Source of the DNA: Clostridiales bacterium
GTDB taxonomy: Bacteria > Bacillota > Clostridia > Christensenellales > Aristaeellaceae
Direction: 5' to 3'
DNA length: 64,000 bases
Assembly (NCBI GenBank): GCA_015056145.1
Contig: SVGY01000010.1
Location: forward strand, 26,251-90,250
The notes under the pieces were generated by a model, which saw only the letters and a program-made list of their open reading frames with translations, was not told the origin of the DNA and did no database searches. Position 1 is the stretch's first letter. Every line of letters starts with the position of its first letter. Positions 1 to 8,312 of this stretch are shown here, piece by piece. The position numbers and the translations under genes are program-made.

Positions 1-2
1 CC

Positions 3-980
3 GGCGTTGAAAATGCCAGCGTGGAATTTGATGTGGAGTCCCTCCGCCCCACTTACCGCCTTTCCATCGGCATTCCCGGCAAGAGCAATGCTTTTGAGAT
101 TTCCCGCAAACTGGGTCTGCCTGAAGGGCTTATCGACAGTGCAAAGGAACTGCTCAGCAAGGAGGATGTCCGCTTTGAAGACGTCATTGCCAATGCGGAG
201 TATCACCGGCAGATCGCCGAGCGTGAACGGCAGATGGCCGAAGACCTCAGCAAGGAAACCGTGAAGCTGCGCAACGAAGCGGAACGCATCCGCCGGGATA
301 TCGAGCAGAGCAAGGACAAGAGCGTTGCCAAGGCCAAGGCCGAAGCCAAGCACATTCTGGAAAACGCCCGCCGGGAAGCCGAAGGCATCATCAGCGAGCT
401 GAAAACCATGAAGAAGCACACCCAGGCTCAGCTGCCCGAACACGAACTACAAAAGCTGAAAAAGCGTCTGGACGACGGCATCGACAGCATGAGCGAGGGG
501 CTCGCAAAGCCCGATGCCAGCTTTACCCCGCCCAAGAGCGTAAAACCCGGCGATGATGTGGAGATCGTCCACCTGAAGACGAAAGCCGTGGTTCTTTCCC
601 AGCCCGACAGCAAGGGCGAGGTACAGGTACAGGCCGGCATCATGAAAATGAAAATCCCCCTTGCCCAGCTCAAAATCATCCAGAAGGAAAAACCCAAGGC
701 CAGCAAGGTCAGCCGGGGCGGCATCGGCAGCCGCAGCGTTCCCATGGAGGTTGATGTCAGGGGCCATAATCTGGAAGAAGCCATTCAGGCGGTGGACAGC
801 TATCTGGCAGAAGCTACGCTGGCAGGCCTTGGCGAGGTAAGCATCATCCACGGCAAGGGTACCGGTATCCTGCGCACAGGCATCCAGCGGCACCTGAAAA
901 AACACATGAACGTAAAATCCTTCCGTGACGGCATGTACGGCGAAGGCGAGCAGGGCGTTACGGTGGTAACGCTGAAATAA
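3..980 (+). CDS. mutS2: MutS2 endonuclease/ATPase, C-terminal part (5' end outside window)
   Basis: The reading frame is already open at the first base of the window, so the N-terminal lever and most of the ATPase are missing. What remains is the end of the MutS-like ATPase (starting near VEFDVESLRPTYRL), a long charged coiled coil rich in Glu, Lys and Arg, a KOW-like beta segment, and a C-terminal Smr domain with the DVRG and HGKGTGILR motifs. In the family, Smr is the nuclease module; MutS2 suppresses homologous recombination and in Bacillus also acts on collided ribosomes. The stop is followed after 12 bases by the response regulator, so the genes may be co-transcribed. Assignment is firm; which of the known MutS2 roles applies is not visible. 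Confidence 0.95.
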   Translation, partial: GVENASVEFDVESLRPTYRLSIGIPGKSNAFEISRKLGLPEGLIDSAKELLSKEDVRFEDVIANAEYHRQIAERERQMAEDLSKETVKLRNEAERIRRDIEQSKDKSVAKAKAEAKHILENARREAEGIISELKTMKKHTQAQLPEHELQKLKKRLDDGIDSMSEGLAKPDASFTPPKSVKPGDDVEIVHLKTKAVVLSQPDSKGEVQVQAGIMKMKIPLAQLKIIQKEKPKASKVSRGGIGSRSVPMEVDVRGHNLEEAIQAVDSYLAEATLAGLGEVSIIHGKGTGILRTGIQRHLKKHMNVKSFRDGMYGEGEQGVTVVTLK

Positions 981-992
981 GGAGAGAAATCC

Positions 993-1709
993 ATGCCTGA
1001 TAAACAAAAAATCCTGCTGGTGGATGACGATCTCAACATCAGCCATCTGGTACGGCTCTATCTGGAAAAAGAGGGCTACATTGTGGAGGAATGCGACCGG
1101 GGCGACAAAGCCATCGAAGCTTTCCAGCGTTTTCAGCCTTCGCTGATCCTTCTGGACATCATGCTGCCCGGCATGGACGGTCTGGAAGTTTTGCGGGAGA
1201 TCCGCAAAGTCAGCAAGGTGCCTGCCATCATGCTCACCGCCAAGGACGAAACCTTTGACAAGGTGCTTGGGCTGGAGCTGGGCGCAGACGATTACATCAC
1301 AAAACCCTTTGAAAACAAAGAAATGGTAGCCAGGGTAAAGGCGGTTTTGCGCCGTGCCCCGGATGCTGCCGGGCTCAGCCTGCCCGCAGCGGAAAAGGAC
1401 GACTGCCTCCGCTTCCCGGAGTTGACTGTAAGCCTGAAACGCTACGAAGTAACCTACGAAGGCAAGCCCGTGGAAATGCCTCCCAAAGAGCTGGAAGTAC
1501 TGTATTATCTGGCTTCCCATCCCAACATGGTCTTTACCCGGGAACAGCTTTTGGAGCAGGTATGGGAGTTTGATTTCTTCGGCGACAGCCGCACTGTGGA
1601 TGTGCACATCAAGCGTTTGAGGGAAAAACTTCCGGATTGCGAAAAATACGGCTGGAAAATACACACCGTTTGGCGTGTTGGCTACAAGTTTGAGTATAAG
1701 CCCCTCTGA
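993..1709 (+). CDS. OmpR/PhoB-type response regulator
   Basis: A 238-residue two-component response regulator. The receiver domain (about 1-120) has the acidic pocket LLVDDD at 8-13, phospho-acceptor Asp55 in LLDIMLPG, the conserved Thr in LTAKD and Lys104 in YITKPFE. A winged-helix DNA-binding domain follows (about 140-235), with the recognition-helix region RTVDVHIKRLREKL. It starts with ATG behind GGAGAG and is followed 20 bases later by its cognate histidine kinase. The regulon cannot be read from the sequence. The closest family is the PhoP/YycF-like group, but I cannot name an orthologue. Confidence 0.93.
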   Translation: MPDKQKILLVDDDLNISHLVRLYLEKEGYIVEECDRGDKAIEAFQRFQPSLILLDIMLPGMDGLEVLREIRKVSKVPAIMLTAKDETFDKVLGLELGADDYITKPFENKEMVARVKAVLRRAPDAAGLSLPAAEKDDCLRFPELTVSLKRYEVTYEGKPVEMPPKELEVLYYLASHPNMVFTREQLLEQVWEFDFFGDSRTVDVHIKRLREKLPDCEKYGWKIHTVWRVGYKFEYKPL

Positions 1710-1729
1710 GGTGGAAGGGTGGAGAAACC

Positions 1730-3205
1730 ATGTTTCAAAACATGTTTGACAGGCTTCTTGCTCTGTTTTTGGTCGTGATCCTGCTGATGGCCCTTACCAG
1801 CGCCGGTTTTTCCGTGTTCACCACACGCAGCGCTCTGGTCAACAGCCGCATGGAAAGCCTTTTGGAACACGCAAGAGAAATCGCTTATTTGGCAGCCCGC
1901 CTCGACAATTCGCTCAACGGGTTTTCCCCCTCCGGCTCCACCATGGGATACCTGCAGTGGAAGGCAAAAAACGTATATGAGGATTACGGAGCATATATCC
2001 TGATCGTGGATCATTCCGGCCGTGTAATGGATAATATGCAGACCGCCATGAACAGCGACCAATTCAACCTGCGGGACTCGCTGAACACTGAGGACATTTC
2101 TAACGTGATGCTGGATGTACTCAAGGGAAAGGAAGTGCAGACGAGAATCACCCGCTATTCCGGCGGTGGAGCCATCCTCACTGTGGCGGTACCCTATATG
2201 CAGAACGATCAAGTTCAGGGTGCAGTGCTCATCCACACCAGCGCCCAAATTATTGAAGCGCCCTTTTACAGTCTGCTGCTTCAGATAACGCTGGGCTTCT
2301 TCCTTGCATCGGTAGTGGCGCTGGTGGGCGCAACGCTCTACACAAAGGGCATCATCAAACCCCTGACGGTTATCACGGATGCTGCAGAAAGCATGAGCCG
2401 TGGCCAGCTCAACACCCGTGCTGCGGTAACCGGCGTCAGCGAAGTGCGTCAGCTGGCAGGCGCCTTTAACGTAATGGCGCAGAGGCTCGAAAAGGAAGAA
2501 AACAACCGCAAGGAGTTTGTTTCCAACGTAAGCCATGAACTTCGCTCGCCGGTTACAAGTATCCACGGTTTTGTGGAAGGAATGCTGGACGGCACCATCC
2601 CCCCCGAAGAGCACGAACGCTACTTGCAGATTGTTTTTGACGAGACCAATCGCATGAAACGCCTCATCTCCGACCTGCTGCAACTCAGCCGCATGGATAA
2701 CGGAGCCGAACAGCTGCAATGGTCTGATTTCGATATCAATGAACAGATCCGCCGGGTATTGATAGGCCGCATGAACGATATCGAAGAAAAATCAATAAAT
2801 GTACAATTGGATTTCTGCATGGAACCCTGCCTTGTATATGCAGATAAAGACCGTATTGCACAAGTGATTCACAACATTGTAGATAATGCTTTGAAATATG
2901 TTGATGAAAAAGATAACTTGACAATTCGTACCATTTTGTTGCATGATAATAGAGTAAGCGTCGAAATAGAGAATAGTGGCGAACCCATTGCGCAGGAAGA
3001 CCGGCCCCACATCTTCGATCGCTTTTATATGGCGGAAAAAGCGCATACTTCAGGAAAAGGAACCGGCCTTGGCCTGAGCATCTGCATGCAGATCATCCGG
3101 ATGCACGGCCAAACCCTCGAGCTGATGCAGCTGGAGGAAGGCGCAGGTTTTCGTTTCACCCTACAGGCGGCTGTCAACCCCGACAAGCCCCGTCTGAGCG
3201 CTTAA
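1730..3205 (+). CDS. Membrane sensor histidine kinase
   Basis: A 491-residue kinase, presumably partner of the regulator just upstream. Transmembrane helix 1 is at about 9-30, an extracellular PAS/Cache-like sensor at about 35-175, and TM2 at about 183-204. A HAMP domain follows (about 205-258), then a HisKA dimerisation domain with His269 in SHELRSP. The HATPase domain has the N box around NIVDNALKY (Asn386) and the G2 box GKGTGLGLSI. The G1 box reads ENSGEP rather than the usual DxGxG, a variation seen in some kinases. Bases about 2785-2990, inside the HATPase domain, are strikingly AT-rich (about 27% GC in 2881-2940) against a GC-rich gene, suggesting a recombined patch; all catalytic motifs survive. 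Confidence 0.93.
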   Translation: MFQNMFDRLLALFLVVILLMALTSAGFSVFTTRSALVNSRMESLLEHAREIAYLAARLDNSLNGFSPSGSTMGYLQWKAKNVYEDYGAYILIVDHSGRVMDNMQTAMNSDQFNLRDSLNTEDISNVMLDVLKGKEVQTRITRYSGGGAILTVAVPYMQNDQVQGAVLIHTSAQIIEAPFYSLLLQITLGFFLASVVALVGATLYTKGIIKPLTVITDAAESMSRGQLNTRAAVTGVSEVRQLAGAFNVMAQRLEKEENNRKEFVSNVSHELRSPVTSIHGFVEGMLDGTIPPEEHERYLQIVFDETNRMKRLISDLLQLSRMDNGAEQLQWSDFDINEQIRRVLIGRMNDIEEKSINVQLDFCMEPCLVYADKDRIAQVIHNIVDNALKYVDEKDNLTIRTILLHDNRVSVEIENSGEPIAQEDRPHIFDRFYMAEKAHTSGKGTGLGLSICMQIIRMHGQTLELMQLEEGAGFRFTLQAAVNPDKPRLSA

Positions 3206-3239
3206 CCGTACAAAGGGTGTATACAAAGGAGGACTCCTG

Positions 3240-3746
3240 ATGGATCGGCATATCTTTCTGGTAGGAATGCCCGGCAGCGGCAAAAGCGCACTGGGCCGTC
3301 GCGTTGCCTCAAAATTGCAGATTCATTATCTGGACACCGATACCTACCTTACCGAAACCACTGGTATGGATACTGCGCAGCTATACCAACGCTTTGGCGA
3401 AAAAGCTTTCCGGGATGCGGAAACCCGCCTGCTGGAACAGCTGGCTTCGGCCTCGCCGGGAATCATCTCCACCGGCGGCGGCGTCGCTTTGCGGGAGTAT
3501 AATCGCCTCCTGATGAAAACCCACGGCATCATTGTGCTCATCGACAGGCCCATTGACGATATCATGATGGATATCCGTGCAGAAAAACGGCCCCTGCTTG
3601 CACAAAAGGGCCGTGAGGAAATCGAGCGCATTTATAACGAGCGCATGCCCATTTACCGGGAAGCAGCGGACGTGGTTATGGATAACGGAAACGGTTTTCA
3701 CAGTGGTCTTGCCGCCCTGGAAGAAATCGTTCGGCGCTACGCCTGA
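3240..3746 (+). CDS. aroK: Shikimate kinase
   Basis: A 168-residue P-loop kinase that phosphorylates shikimate at the 3-hydroxyl using ATP, in the aromatic amino acid (chorismate) pathway in the cytosol. Visible motifs are Walker A GMPGSGKS (9-16), the shikimate-binding acidic pair in LDTDTY (Asp32 and Asp34), STGGGVAL (the Gly-rich substrate loop) and EKRPLL in the lid. Length is normal for the family. It has a strong AAAGGAGG site and follows the histidine kinase by 34 bases. It is the last gene before a strong terminator, so it probably closes the mutS2-regulator-kinase transcript. Confidence 0.93.
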   Translation: MDRHIFLVGMPGSGKSALGRRVASKLQIHYLDTDTYLTETTGMDTAQLYQRFGEKAFRDAETRLLEQLASASPGIISTGGGVALREYNRLLMKTHGIIVLIDRPIDDIMMDIRAEKRPLLAQKGREEIERIYNERMPIYREAADVVMDNGNGFHSGLAALEEIVRRYA

Positions 3747-3768
3747 GCGCTATACATCAGCATCAATA

Positions 3769-3802
3769 AGGCAGCTGCCTCCCGGAGGCAGCCGCCTTTT
3801 TT
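3769..3802 (+). terminator. Rho-independent terminator after aroK
   Basis: A GC-rich stem (GCTGCCTCC at 3774-3782 with GGAGGCAGC at 3784-3792, extended by GGC/GCC) is followed by six T at 3797-3802. It ends the plus-strand transcript before the convergent gene. Confidence 0.9.
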
Positions 3803-3845
3803 GATTCAGTTCCTCAGGGAGGATCCTTGTTCCTCCCTAATGGGC

Positions 3846-4646
3846 TCAGCGGTTACAACCGCAACCGCAGCCGCAGCCACCGTAACTGCCCTGGTTGCAG
3901 CCGGGGTGAGAAATGTTCACCTCTTCATTGTTGCACAGGGAAGCGGGCGGGAACAGAGGCAGAGAGAAGAATTCATCGCACACGTTTTCAGCAAATTCCT
4001 CGCAGGGCGGGATTTGACAGAAGCCGTAGGAAGGGATCAGCACCTCAACCTGCGCCAGCACTTTCAGGATCACCGTTACACATACCGTCAGGCTGAAACG
4101 GTTGTTGCCCAGATAGGTGCCAGCCACGCAGATGGCGCTGACCATGCTTTCCAGGGAATAGGGCACGATGCTCTCGTCGGGAATGCTGAGCAGAACGTCC
4201 TTCTCCACGGTGATGGTGCCCTTACCGATGTATTCCACACAGCGGCTGTCCACAAAGAGAATATCGATGGGCACATCAATCTTGCAGCGAACCCTGGCAA
4301 AGCAGGGACGATCGCACAGGCGCTCCACAGTCAGGCTGCGGATGGTGCCCTCGGTGGTGGTGGAACGGCAGCTTTCAAAGGTGATAGGCGGCACCGGAGC
4401 AGAAGTAGGCGCAACGGTTTCCGCATTGTCGCCGCAGGAGCAGCTGCATCCGCAATTGTTACCGGCGACCATGGCATAGCTGGTAATGACTACTTCCTTA
4501 TCATCCAGCTGTTCCTGCTGCAGGCAGCTGTCGTACACCCGCTTTACCTGTACGCAGATTTTTTCCTGAAGGCCGTCCAGTGCATTGCCGGAAATAGCGC
4601 CGGGACAGGAGCAGGGATTACCGTTTTTGTAGGAATAGAAAGACAT
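3846..4646 (-). CDS. Cysteine-rich SPOCS-like (DUF3794-like) protein, possible spore/envelope protein
   Basis: A 266-residue protein. I chose the ATG at 4646 (MSFYSYKNG) because AAAGGAGG lies 7 bases upstream; an in-frame upstream extension lacks a good site. It contains many cysteines, including a CGCSCSCGD cluster near 65-75 and a terminal GGCGCGCGCNR tail. The middle and C-terminal parts (IDVPIDILFVD, GKGTITVEKDVLLSIPDES, YLGNNRFSLTVCVTVILKV) resemble SPOCS/DUF3794 domains of clostridial spore-coat morphogenesis proteins. No signal peptide or TM helix is seen. The family resemblance is from memory of motif style, not a search. A spore-coat or exosporium role is inference. The alternative is a metal-binding envelope protein. 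Confidence 0.55.
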   Translation of the reverse strand: MSFYSYKNGNPCSCPGAISGNALDGLQEKICVQVKRVYDSCLQQEQLDDKEVVITSYAMVAGNNCGCSCSCGDNAETVAPTSAPVPPITFESCRSTTTEGTIRSLTVERLCDRPCFARVRCKIDVPIDILFVDSRCVEYIGKGTITVEKDVLLSIPDESIVPYSLESMVSAICVAGTYLGNNRFSLTVCVTVILKVLAQVEVLIPSYGFCQIPPCEEFAENVCDEFFSLPLFPPASLCNNEEVNISHPGCNQGSYGGCGCGCGCNR

Positions 4647-4711
4647 TGGCATGCCTCCTTTGATTTTGTCGGCGGCGTTGGATTCTTTCTCCATTGCCCG
4701 CCGCTCACTGA

Positions 4712-4740
4712 TACCATATGTGAGGTTTGAAAAAGAGTGC
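4712..4740 (-). promoter_or_regulatory. Possible sigma-K-like promoter for the cysteine-rich protein
   Basis: On the minus strand CATATGGTA (4712-4720) fits the CATAnnnTA consensus of the late mother-cell factor sigma-K, with an AC element 16 bases upstream inside GCAC (4737-4740). The pattern is short and could occur by chance. No good sigma-A promoter is visible for this gene. Confidence 0.3.
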
Positions 4741-4789
4741 AAGCCAAATCAATGCTTCGTCCGAAAGAATTACGATTCAGGAGTGTGCT

Positions 4790-5281
4790 ATGAAAGCGAT
4801 TTTACTCAACGGCCCTTCCTCTGCGGGCAAATCCTCCATCTCAAAAGAACTCTGCGGGCTGATTTGCTGCGGCGACAGAAGTAATACCAGAATTATTTCC
4901 ATTGATGACTACGTTGTCGCTTCTCCGCAGGAACCCATCTGGGAAGATGACGTTTTTGGGATCATGCCCCAAATGTGCGCCGATGTAAAAGACGCTGTAC
5001 AGCAAGGGCAAAACGTGATTATTGATCACGTCATCACCAGCGAAAGAATTTTTGATTCGCTGATGCTTGCTTTGTCTGAATTTGATACCGTAATAAGAGT
5101 TTTGGTGAAATGCAGTCTTTCCATTCTCAGGGAAAGGGAAAGGCGGCGCCGGGACAGGTACATCGGTTCCGCCGAAGATTCGCTGAAATATCTGTACCCT
5201 CAAGACGGTTATGATGTCTTTATCGACAGTGGCAATAGCTCCCCTGCGGAAGCAGCCAGGATTATTGCAGCAATATTCTGA
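4790..5281 (+). CDS. Small P-loop kinase, chloramphenicol phosphotransferase-like
   Basis: A 163-residue nucleotide-binding protein starting MKAILLNGPSSAGKSS, with Walker A GPSSAGKS at 8-15. I used the ATG at 4790, preceded by CAGGAG; a longer frame from 4727 would add an implausible leader. Features such as IISIDDYV after the first strand, VIIDHVI in the middle and an RERERRRRDR arginine-rich lid resemble the chloramphenicol 3-O-phosphotransferase/adenylylsulfate-kinase-like group. The substrate is unknown. Most genomic members of this group are not proven resistance genes, so I do not infer antibiotic resistance. It diverges from the cysteine-rich gene and ends before a hairpin terminator. 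Confidence 0.7.
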   Translation: MKAILLNGPSSAGKSSISKELCGLICCGDRSNTRIISIDDYVVASPQEPIWEDDVFGIMPQMCADVKDAVQQGQNVIIDHVITSERIFDSLMLALSEFDTVIRVLVKCSLSILRERERRRRDRYIGSAEDSLKYLYPQDGYDVFIDSGNSSPAEAARIIAAIF

Positions 5282-5362
5282 AAAGAGTTTTTCATTGGAA
5301 GCCGCTTTTTTCTAAAAGATGAAATCTTTCTCCTCATTCCCCTGCTCCGTTGCTCTTTGATG

Positions 5363-5409
5363 AAAAAAAGGACTGTTTGCCTGCTTCATGCAGACATCAG
5401 CCCTTTTTT
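5363..5409. terminator. Bidirectional terminator between convergent genes
   Basis: An A7 run (5363-5369) is followed by a hairpin (TGTTTGC with GCAGACA around 5374-5395) and then CCC plus T6 (5404-5409). It works on paper for the kinase gene on plus and the MFS gene on minus. Confidence 0.75.
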
Positions 5410-5427
5410 GCATCTAACTAACCTGCT

Positions 5428-6612
5428 TTACATCGTTTCTTTTTTCTGTTTTCGCAGGAACACCAGCAGTGCCATCAGCGCCGGGAAGAATACAGCGGCA
5501 AGAATGCCCAGTTTCAGGTTATCACCCACCGCTTCTGCCACAAGGCCAACGAAGGTGGGGCCGCCTGAACAGCCGAGATCTCCGGCCAAGGCCAGGAATG
5601 CGAACATTGCATTTCCGCCCCCTTTCATCACCCCTGCTGCCGTGCTGAATGTGCCTGGCCACATTACGCCAACGGAAAAACCGCAAATGCCGATACCGAT
5701 CAGCGACAGTACGGGAGAGCCGGAAAGGGAGATCATCAAATAGGCTCCCACGCAGAGCAGCGCACAAAATCCCATCATTTTTCGCAGTTCCAGCTTATCG
5801 CCGTATTTTCCGTACAGAGCACGGGAGGTTCCCATAAGCACAGAGAAAAGCATGGGACCGACCAGGTCGCACAGTTCCTTGGGAATACCAAGCCCCTTTT
5901 CTGTAAAAGCCGAGGTCCACTGGCTCACGGCCTGCTCACTGGCTCCGGCGCAGACCATCATCAGCATCAGCAGCCAGAACATCTTGCTTTTGAAAAGCCT
6001 GCCCAGGCTGAACTGTTCCTCGCCCTCCGCAATCAAAGGATACAACGGTGTTTTAATGAACACCAGTCCGTTCGCCACCGGCACCATCGCCCAAAGAATG
6101 GCCAAATATTTCCAGTGCTCAATGCCGATAAATGTGAAAAAAAGCGTGCTGACCGCTGCCACTGCCACGCATCCCCAGCAATAAAAGGAGTGCAGCAGGC
6201 TCATGGTACGTTCCTTATGCTCGTTGGGACATGCTTCCACAATGGGGCTGATGATCACTTCCAGCAAACCGCCGCCGATGGCGTACAGCGCAACGGAAAT
6301 CAGCAGACCCACAAAAGGATTGCCAGCCAGCTCCGGCATAAAGGTAAGAGACAGGAGGCCCAAAGCGGAAAAGCCGTGAGCCAGCAACGCAGCGGTGCGA
6401 TAACCGATCTTGTCGATAAAGAATGCGGCCGCAAAGTCTGTCAACAGCTGAAGAGCAAAGTTGAAAGTAATCAGCACTGTGATCTGGCTCAGCGGAATAC
6501 TGTACTGGCTCTGAAAGGTAACAAACAAAAGCGGTACAAAGCTGTTTACGATAGCTTGCACCACATATCCCACAAAGCATGCGTTGATGGTTCTTTTACA
6601 ACTGGCGGACAT
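5428..6612 (-). CDS. Major facilitator superfamily transporter
   Basis: A 394-residue integral membrane protein with about 12 predicted hydrophobic segments and a central cytoplasmic loop (around IAEGEEQFSLGRLFKSK). The layout and the GTSRALYGKYGDKLELRKM loop are typical of MFS permeases. The overall look is closest to the FucP/sugar-permease-like branch, but the substrate cannot be deduced. The start ATG has GGAGGGG 5 bases upstream. It is monocistronic, with its own sigma-A promoter and a terminator at 5363-5409. Confidence 0.85.
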   Translation of the reverse strand: MSASCKRTINACFVGYVVQAIVNSFVPLLFVTFQSQYSIPLSQITVLITFNFALQLLTDFAAAFFIDKIGYRTAALLAHGFSALGLLSLTFMPELAGNPFVGLLISVALYAIGGGLLEVIISPIVEACPNEHKERTMSLLHSFYCWGCVAVAAVSTLFFTFIGIEHWKYLAILWAMVPVANGLVFIKTPLYPLIAEGEEQFSLGRLFKSKMFWLLMLMMVCAGASEQAVSQWTSAFTEKGLGIPKELCDLVGPMLFSVLMGTSRALYGKYGDKLELRKMMGFCALLCVGAYLMISLSGSPVLSLIGIGICGFSVGVMWPGTFSTAAGVMKGGGNAMFAFLALAGDLGCSGGPTFVGLVAEAVGDNLKLGILAAVFFPALMALLVFLRKQKKETM

Positions 6613-6662
6613 GAGAACCCCTCCGTAACGTACTGATAAAATCTGCTTTTTGTACCGCCGAT

Positions 6663-6691
6663 ATTATACTCAAAGATGTCAGTTTTTTCAA
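6663..6691 (-). promoter_or_regulatory. Sigma-A promoter of the MFS gene
   Basis: On the minus strand, TTGAAA (6686-6691) and TATAAT (6663-6668) are separated by exactly 17 bases, about 50 bases upstream of the start codon. Confidence 0.85.
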
Positions 6692-6706
6692 TAAAAGTGG
6701 CAATTG

Positions 6707-6736
6707 AAAAGGCCCCTGTATTTTCATACAGGGGCC
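6707..6736 (-). terminator. Terminator of the 6.8-8.2 kb solute-binding protein gene
   Basis: A perfect 10-bp stem GGCCCCTGTA/TACAGGGGCC (6711-6720 with 6727-6736) is followed on the minus strand by TTTT and then CAATT. Confidence 0.85.
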
Positions 6737-6801
6737 GGATTTACCTAATCAACAGCCAGTATCCTTTCGGACTTAGCCTTGTTGCGAACAAATCGAGTAA
6801 A

Positions 6802-8151
6802 TTACTCGGCGTTGAAGGTGTCGCACAGAGCCTGCCAAGCGGGCATGCCAGCTTCGATCAGCTCAGCGGGGGTAGCACCAGCGATGCCCCACAGCAGGGA
6901 AGCGCCCAGCACGTCGTTCTGAGTGCCCAGGAACACAACCTTGTTCATGCGGGTGTTTTCGCCGTTACGGAGCATAGCGTAGGTTTCGTCTACAGCGCGC
7001 TCGTCGGTGTAGTTGTACTTGTTGCCGATCCAGCCATCTTCATCGTCAAAGCCGGGGGTGGGGTTGTTCCACATATCCCAGATGAAGGCCAGGTTGGAAA
7101 CGGTAGCTTCGTCGTACACATTGGGGATCAGCACGGTGTTTTCGGAAGCAACGTGGATGTAGGTCATGCCAGCTTCCTTAACGGGCCATGCAACGCAGCC
7201 CCACTCGTCTTCCATGTCAGCCATTTCGCTGCCATCGTTGAAGCCGCCGTAGGTCTGATATACGTAGAAGCCGCAGAAGCCCTGCTTCCAAGCTTCCTTG
7301 TAGTAGTCCCAGTTGCCATCAGCGGGCTGCTTGTAGAAGTAGTTGTCCATGAGGCCCTTAGCCCAGGTCAGAGCTTCGAGGGTCTCGTTGCTGTTCATGG
7401 TGGGCTGCAGCTTGCCTTCGGCGTCAAAGTCGAAGAAAGAGCCGTTGTTGCCGAACACGCTCAGCACATACATGTCGTCGCCAGAGCCCAGCATACCCCA
7501 AACGTCGTTCACGCCGTCGTTGTCGGTATCCTTGGTGATCTGCTTCAGCATGCCTTCGAAGACTTCCCAAGTCCAGGTGCCTTCAGCCTGCATGTCGTAG
7601 ATGGTGTTCCAGTCGATACCAGCTTCTTCAAGCACGCGCTTGTTGAAGTACAGGCATCCACGGGGCTCAACGGCGGGAGCCATGCTCATGCCGTAAGCAT
7701 TGCCAGCGACGGTCCACATATCGATAACGCCAGCGTTCCACTGGGTGGCATCGCTGAAGTCATACTTGATGGGGGCAGCAACGCCGTTAGCAACCAGGGA
7801 GCCGACCTTGCCGGGCTCGATGATGTAGAGACGGAGGCTTCCATCGGGAGCGGAGGTGAAGTTGATCATTTCCTGAGCGCAGGTTTCCCAGTCGCCGCCC
7901 TGGATCTGACGGATCTTAACATTGTAAGTAGCCATCAGCCAGTCACGGTAGTCGTACTGAGCCTGTTCTTCCTCAGTGGGTTCAGCCTTACGGGAGTCAT
8001 CAGCAGTCCAGTAGTCGTAGATAACAACTTCAGCGCCGCCAAAGTCGATGCCTTCCACAACTGCGGGATAGCCTTCGGGAGCTTCAGCCAGAGCAACAAC
8101 GGATGCGCACAGCATCATTGCAGCCAGAAGCAGAGCAACCAGTTTCTTCAT
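6802..8151 (-). CDS. Extracellular sugar-binding protein (ABC family 1)
   Basis: A 449-residue secreted solute-binding protein of the MalE/UgpB-like family 1. I chose the start MKKLVALLLAAMML at 8151 because it begins a classic signal peptide (cleavage likely after VALA, before EAPEGYPA) behind an AAGGAGG site; the frame extends upstream without these features. Inside are family-typical patterns such as ENTVLIPNVYDEATVSNLAFI and the C-terminal TPAELIEAGMPAWQALCD segment. It has its own promoter and terminator, yet lies directly downstream of permease genes on the same strand, so it may supply the binding protein for those permeases at higher dosage. Its ligand, presumably an oligosaccharide, is not identifiable. 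Confidence 0.88.
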   Translation of the reverse strand: MKKLVALLLAAMMLCASVVALAEAPEGYPAVVEGIDFGGAEVVIYDYWTADDSRKAEPTEEEQAQYDYRDWLMATYNVKIRQIQGGDWETCAQEMINFTSAPDGSLRLYIIEPGKVGSLVANGVAAPIKYDFSDATQWNAGVIDMWTVAGNAYGMSMAPAVEPRGCLYFNKRVLEEAGIDWNTIYDMQAEGTWTWEVFEGMLKQITKDTDNDGVNDVWGMLGSGDDMYVLSVFGNNGSFFDFDAEGKLQPTMNSNETLEALTWAKGLMDNYFYKQPADGNWDYYKEAWKQGFCGFYVYQTYGGFNDGSEMADMEDEWGCVAWPVKEAGMTYIHVASENTVLIPNVYDEATVSNLAFIWDMWNNPTPGFDDEDGWIGNKYNYTDERAVDETYAMLRNGENTRMNKVVFLGTQNDVLGASLLWGIAGATPAELIEAGMPAWQALCDTFNAE

Positions 8152-8255
8152 AGTGGGTTCCTCCTTTTTATTTTCTATATGAATACACCCATGAAATACG
8201 ATGCATTCATACAGTTTCAATGGATTGTTTGCCCTGAGGGGCAACGTCTTGGCTA

Positions 8256-8284
8256 ATTATACACCAGATTTTCCATTTTAGCAA
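8256..8284 (-). promoter_or_regulatory. Internal promoter for the solute-binding protein gene
   Basis: Minus strand TTGCTA (8279-8284) and TATAAT (8256-8261) lie 17 bases apart, giving a leader of about 100 bases. Just upstream, 8287-8307 holds an imperfect inverted repeat (CACAATATT with AATATGTG) that may be an operator. Confidence 0.75.
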
Positions 8285-8312
8285 GACACAATATTGTTTA
8301 ATATGTGCATCT

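Noticed and set aside
4790..5281. Chloramphenicol resistance gene
   Set aside because: Only the P-loop kinase family is recognisable; most chromosomal members are not shown to confer resistance.
8287..8307. Strong terminator after the last permease gene
   Set aside because: The repeat is imperfect and lacks a T-run on the minus strand; it is more likely an operator for the binding-protein promoter.
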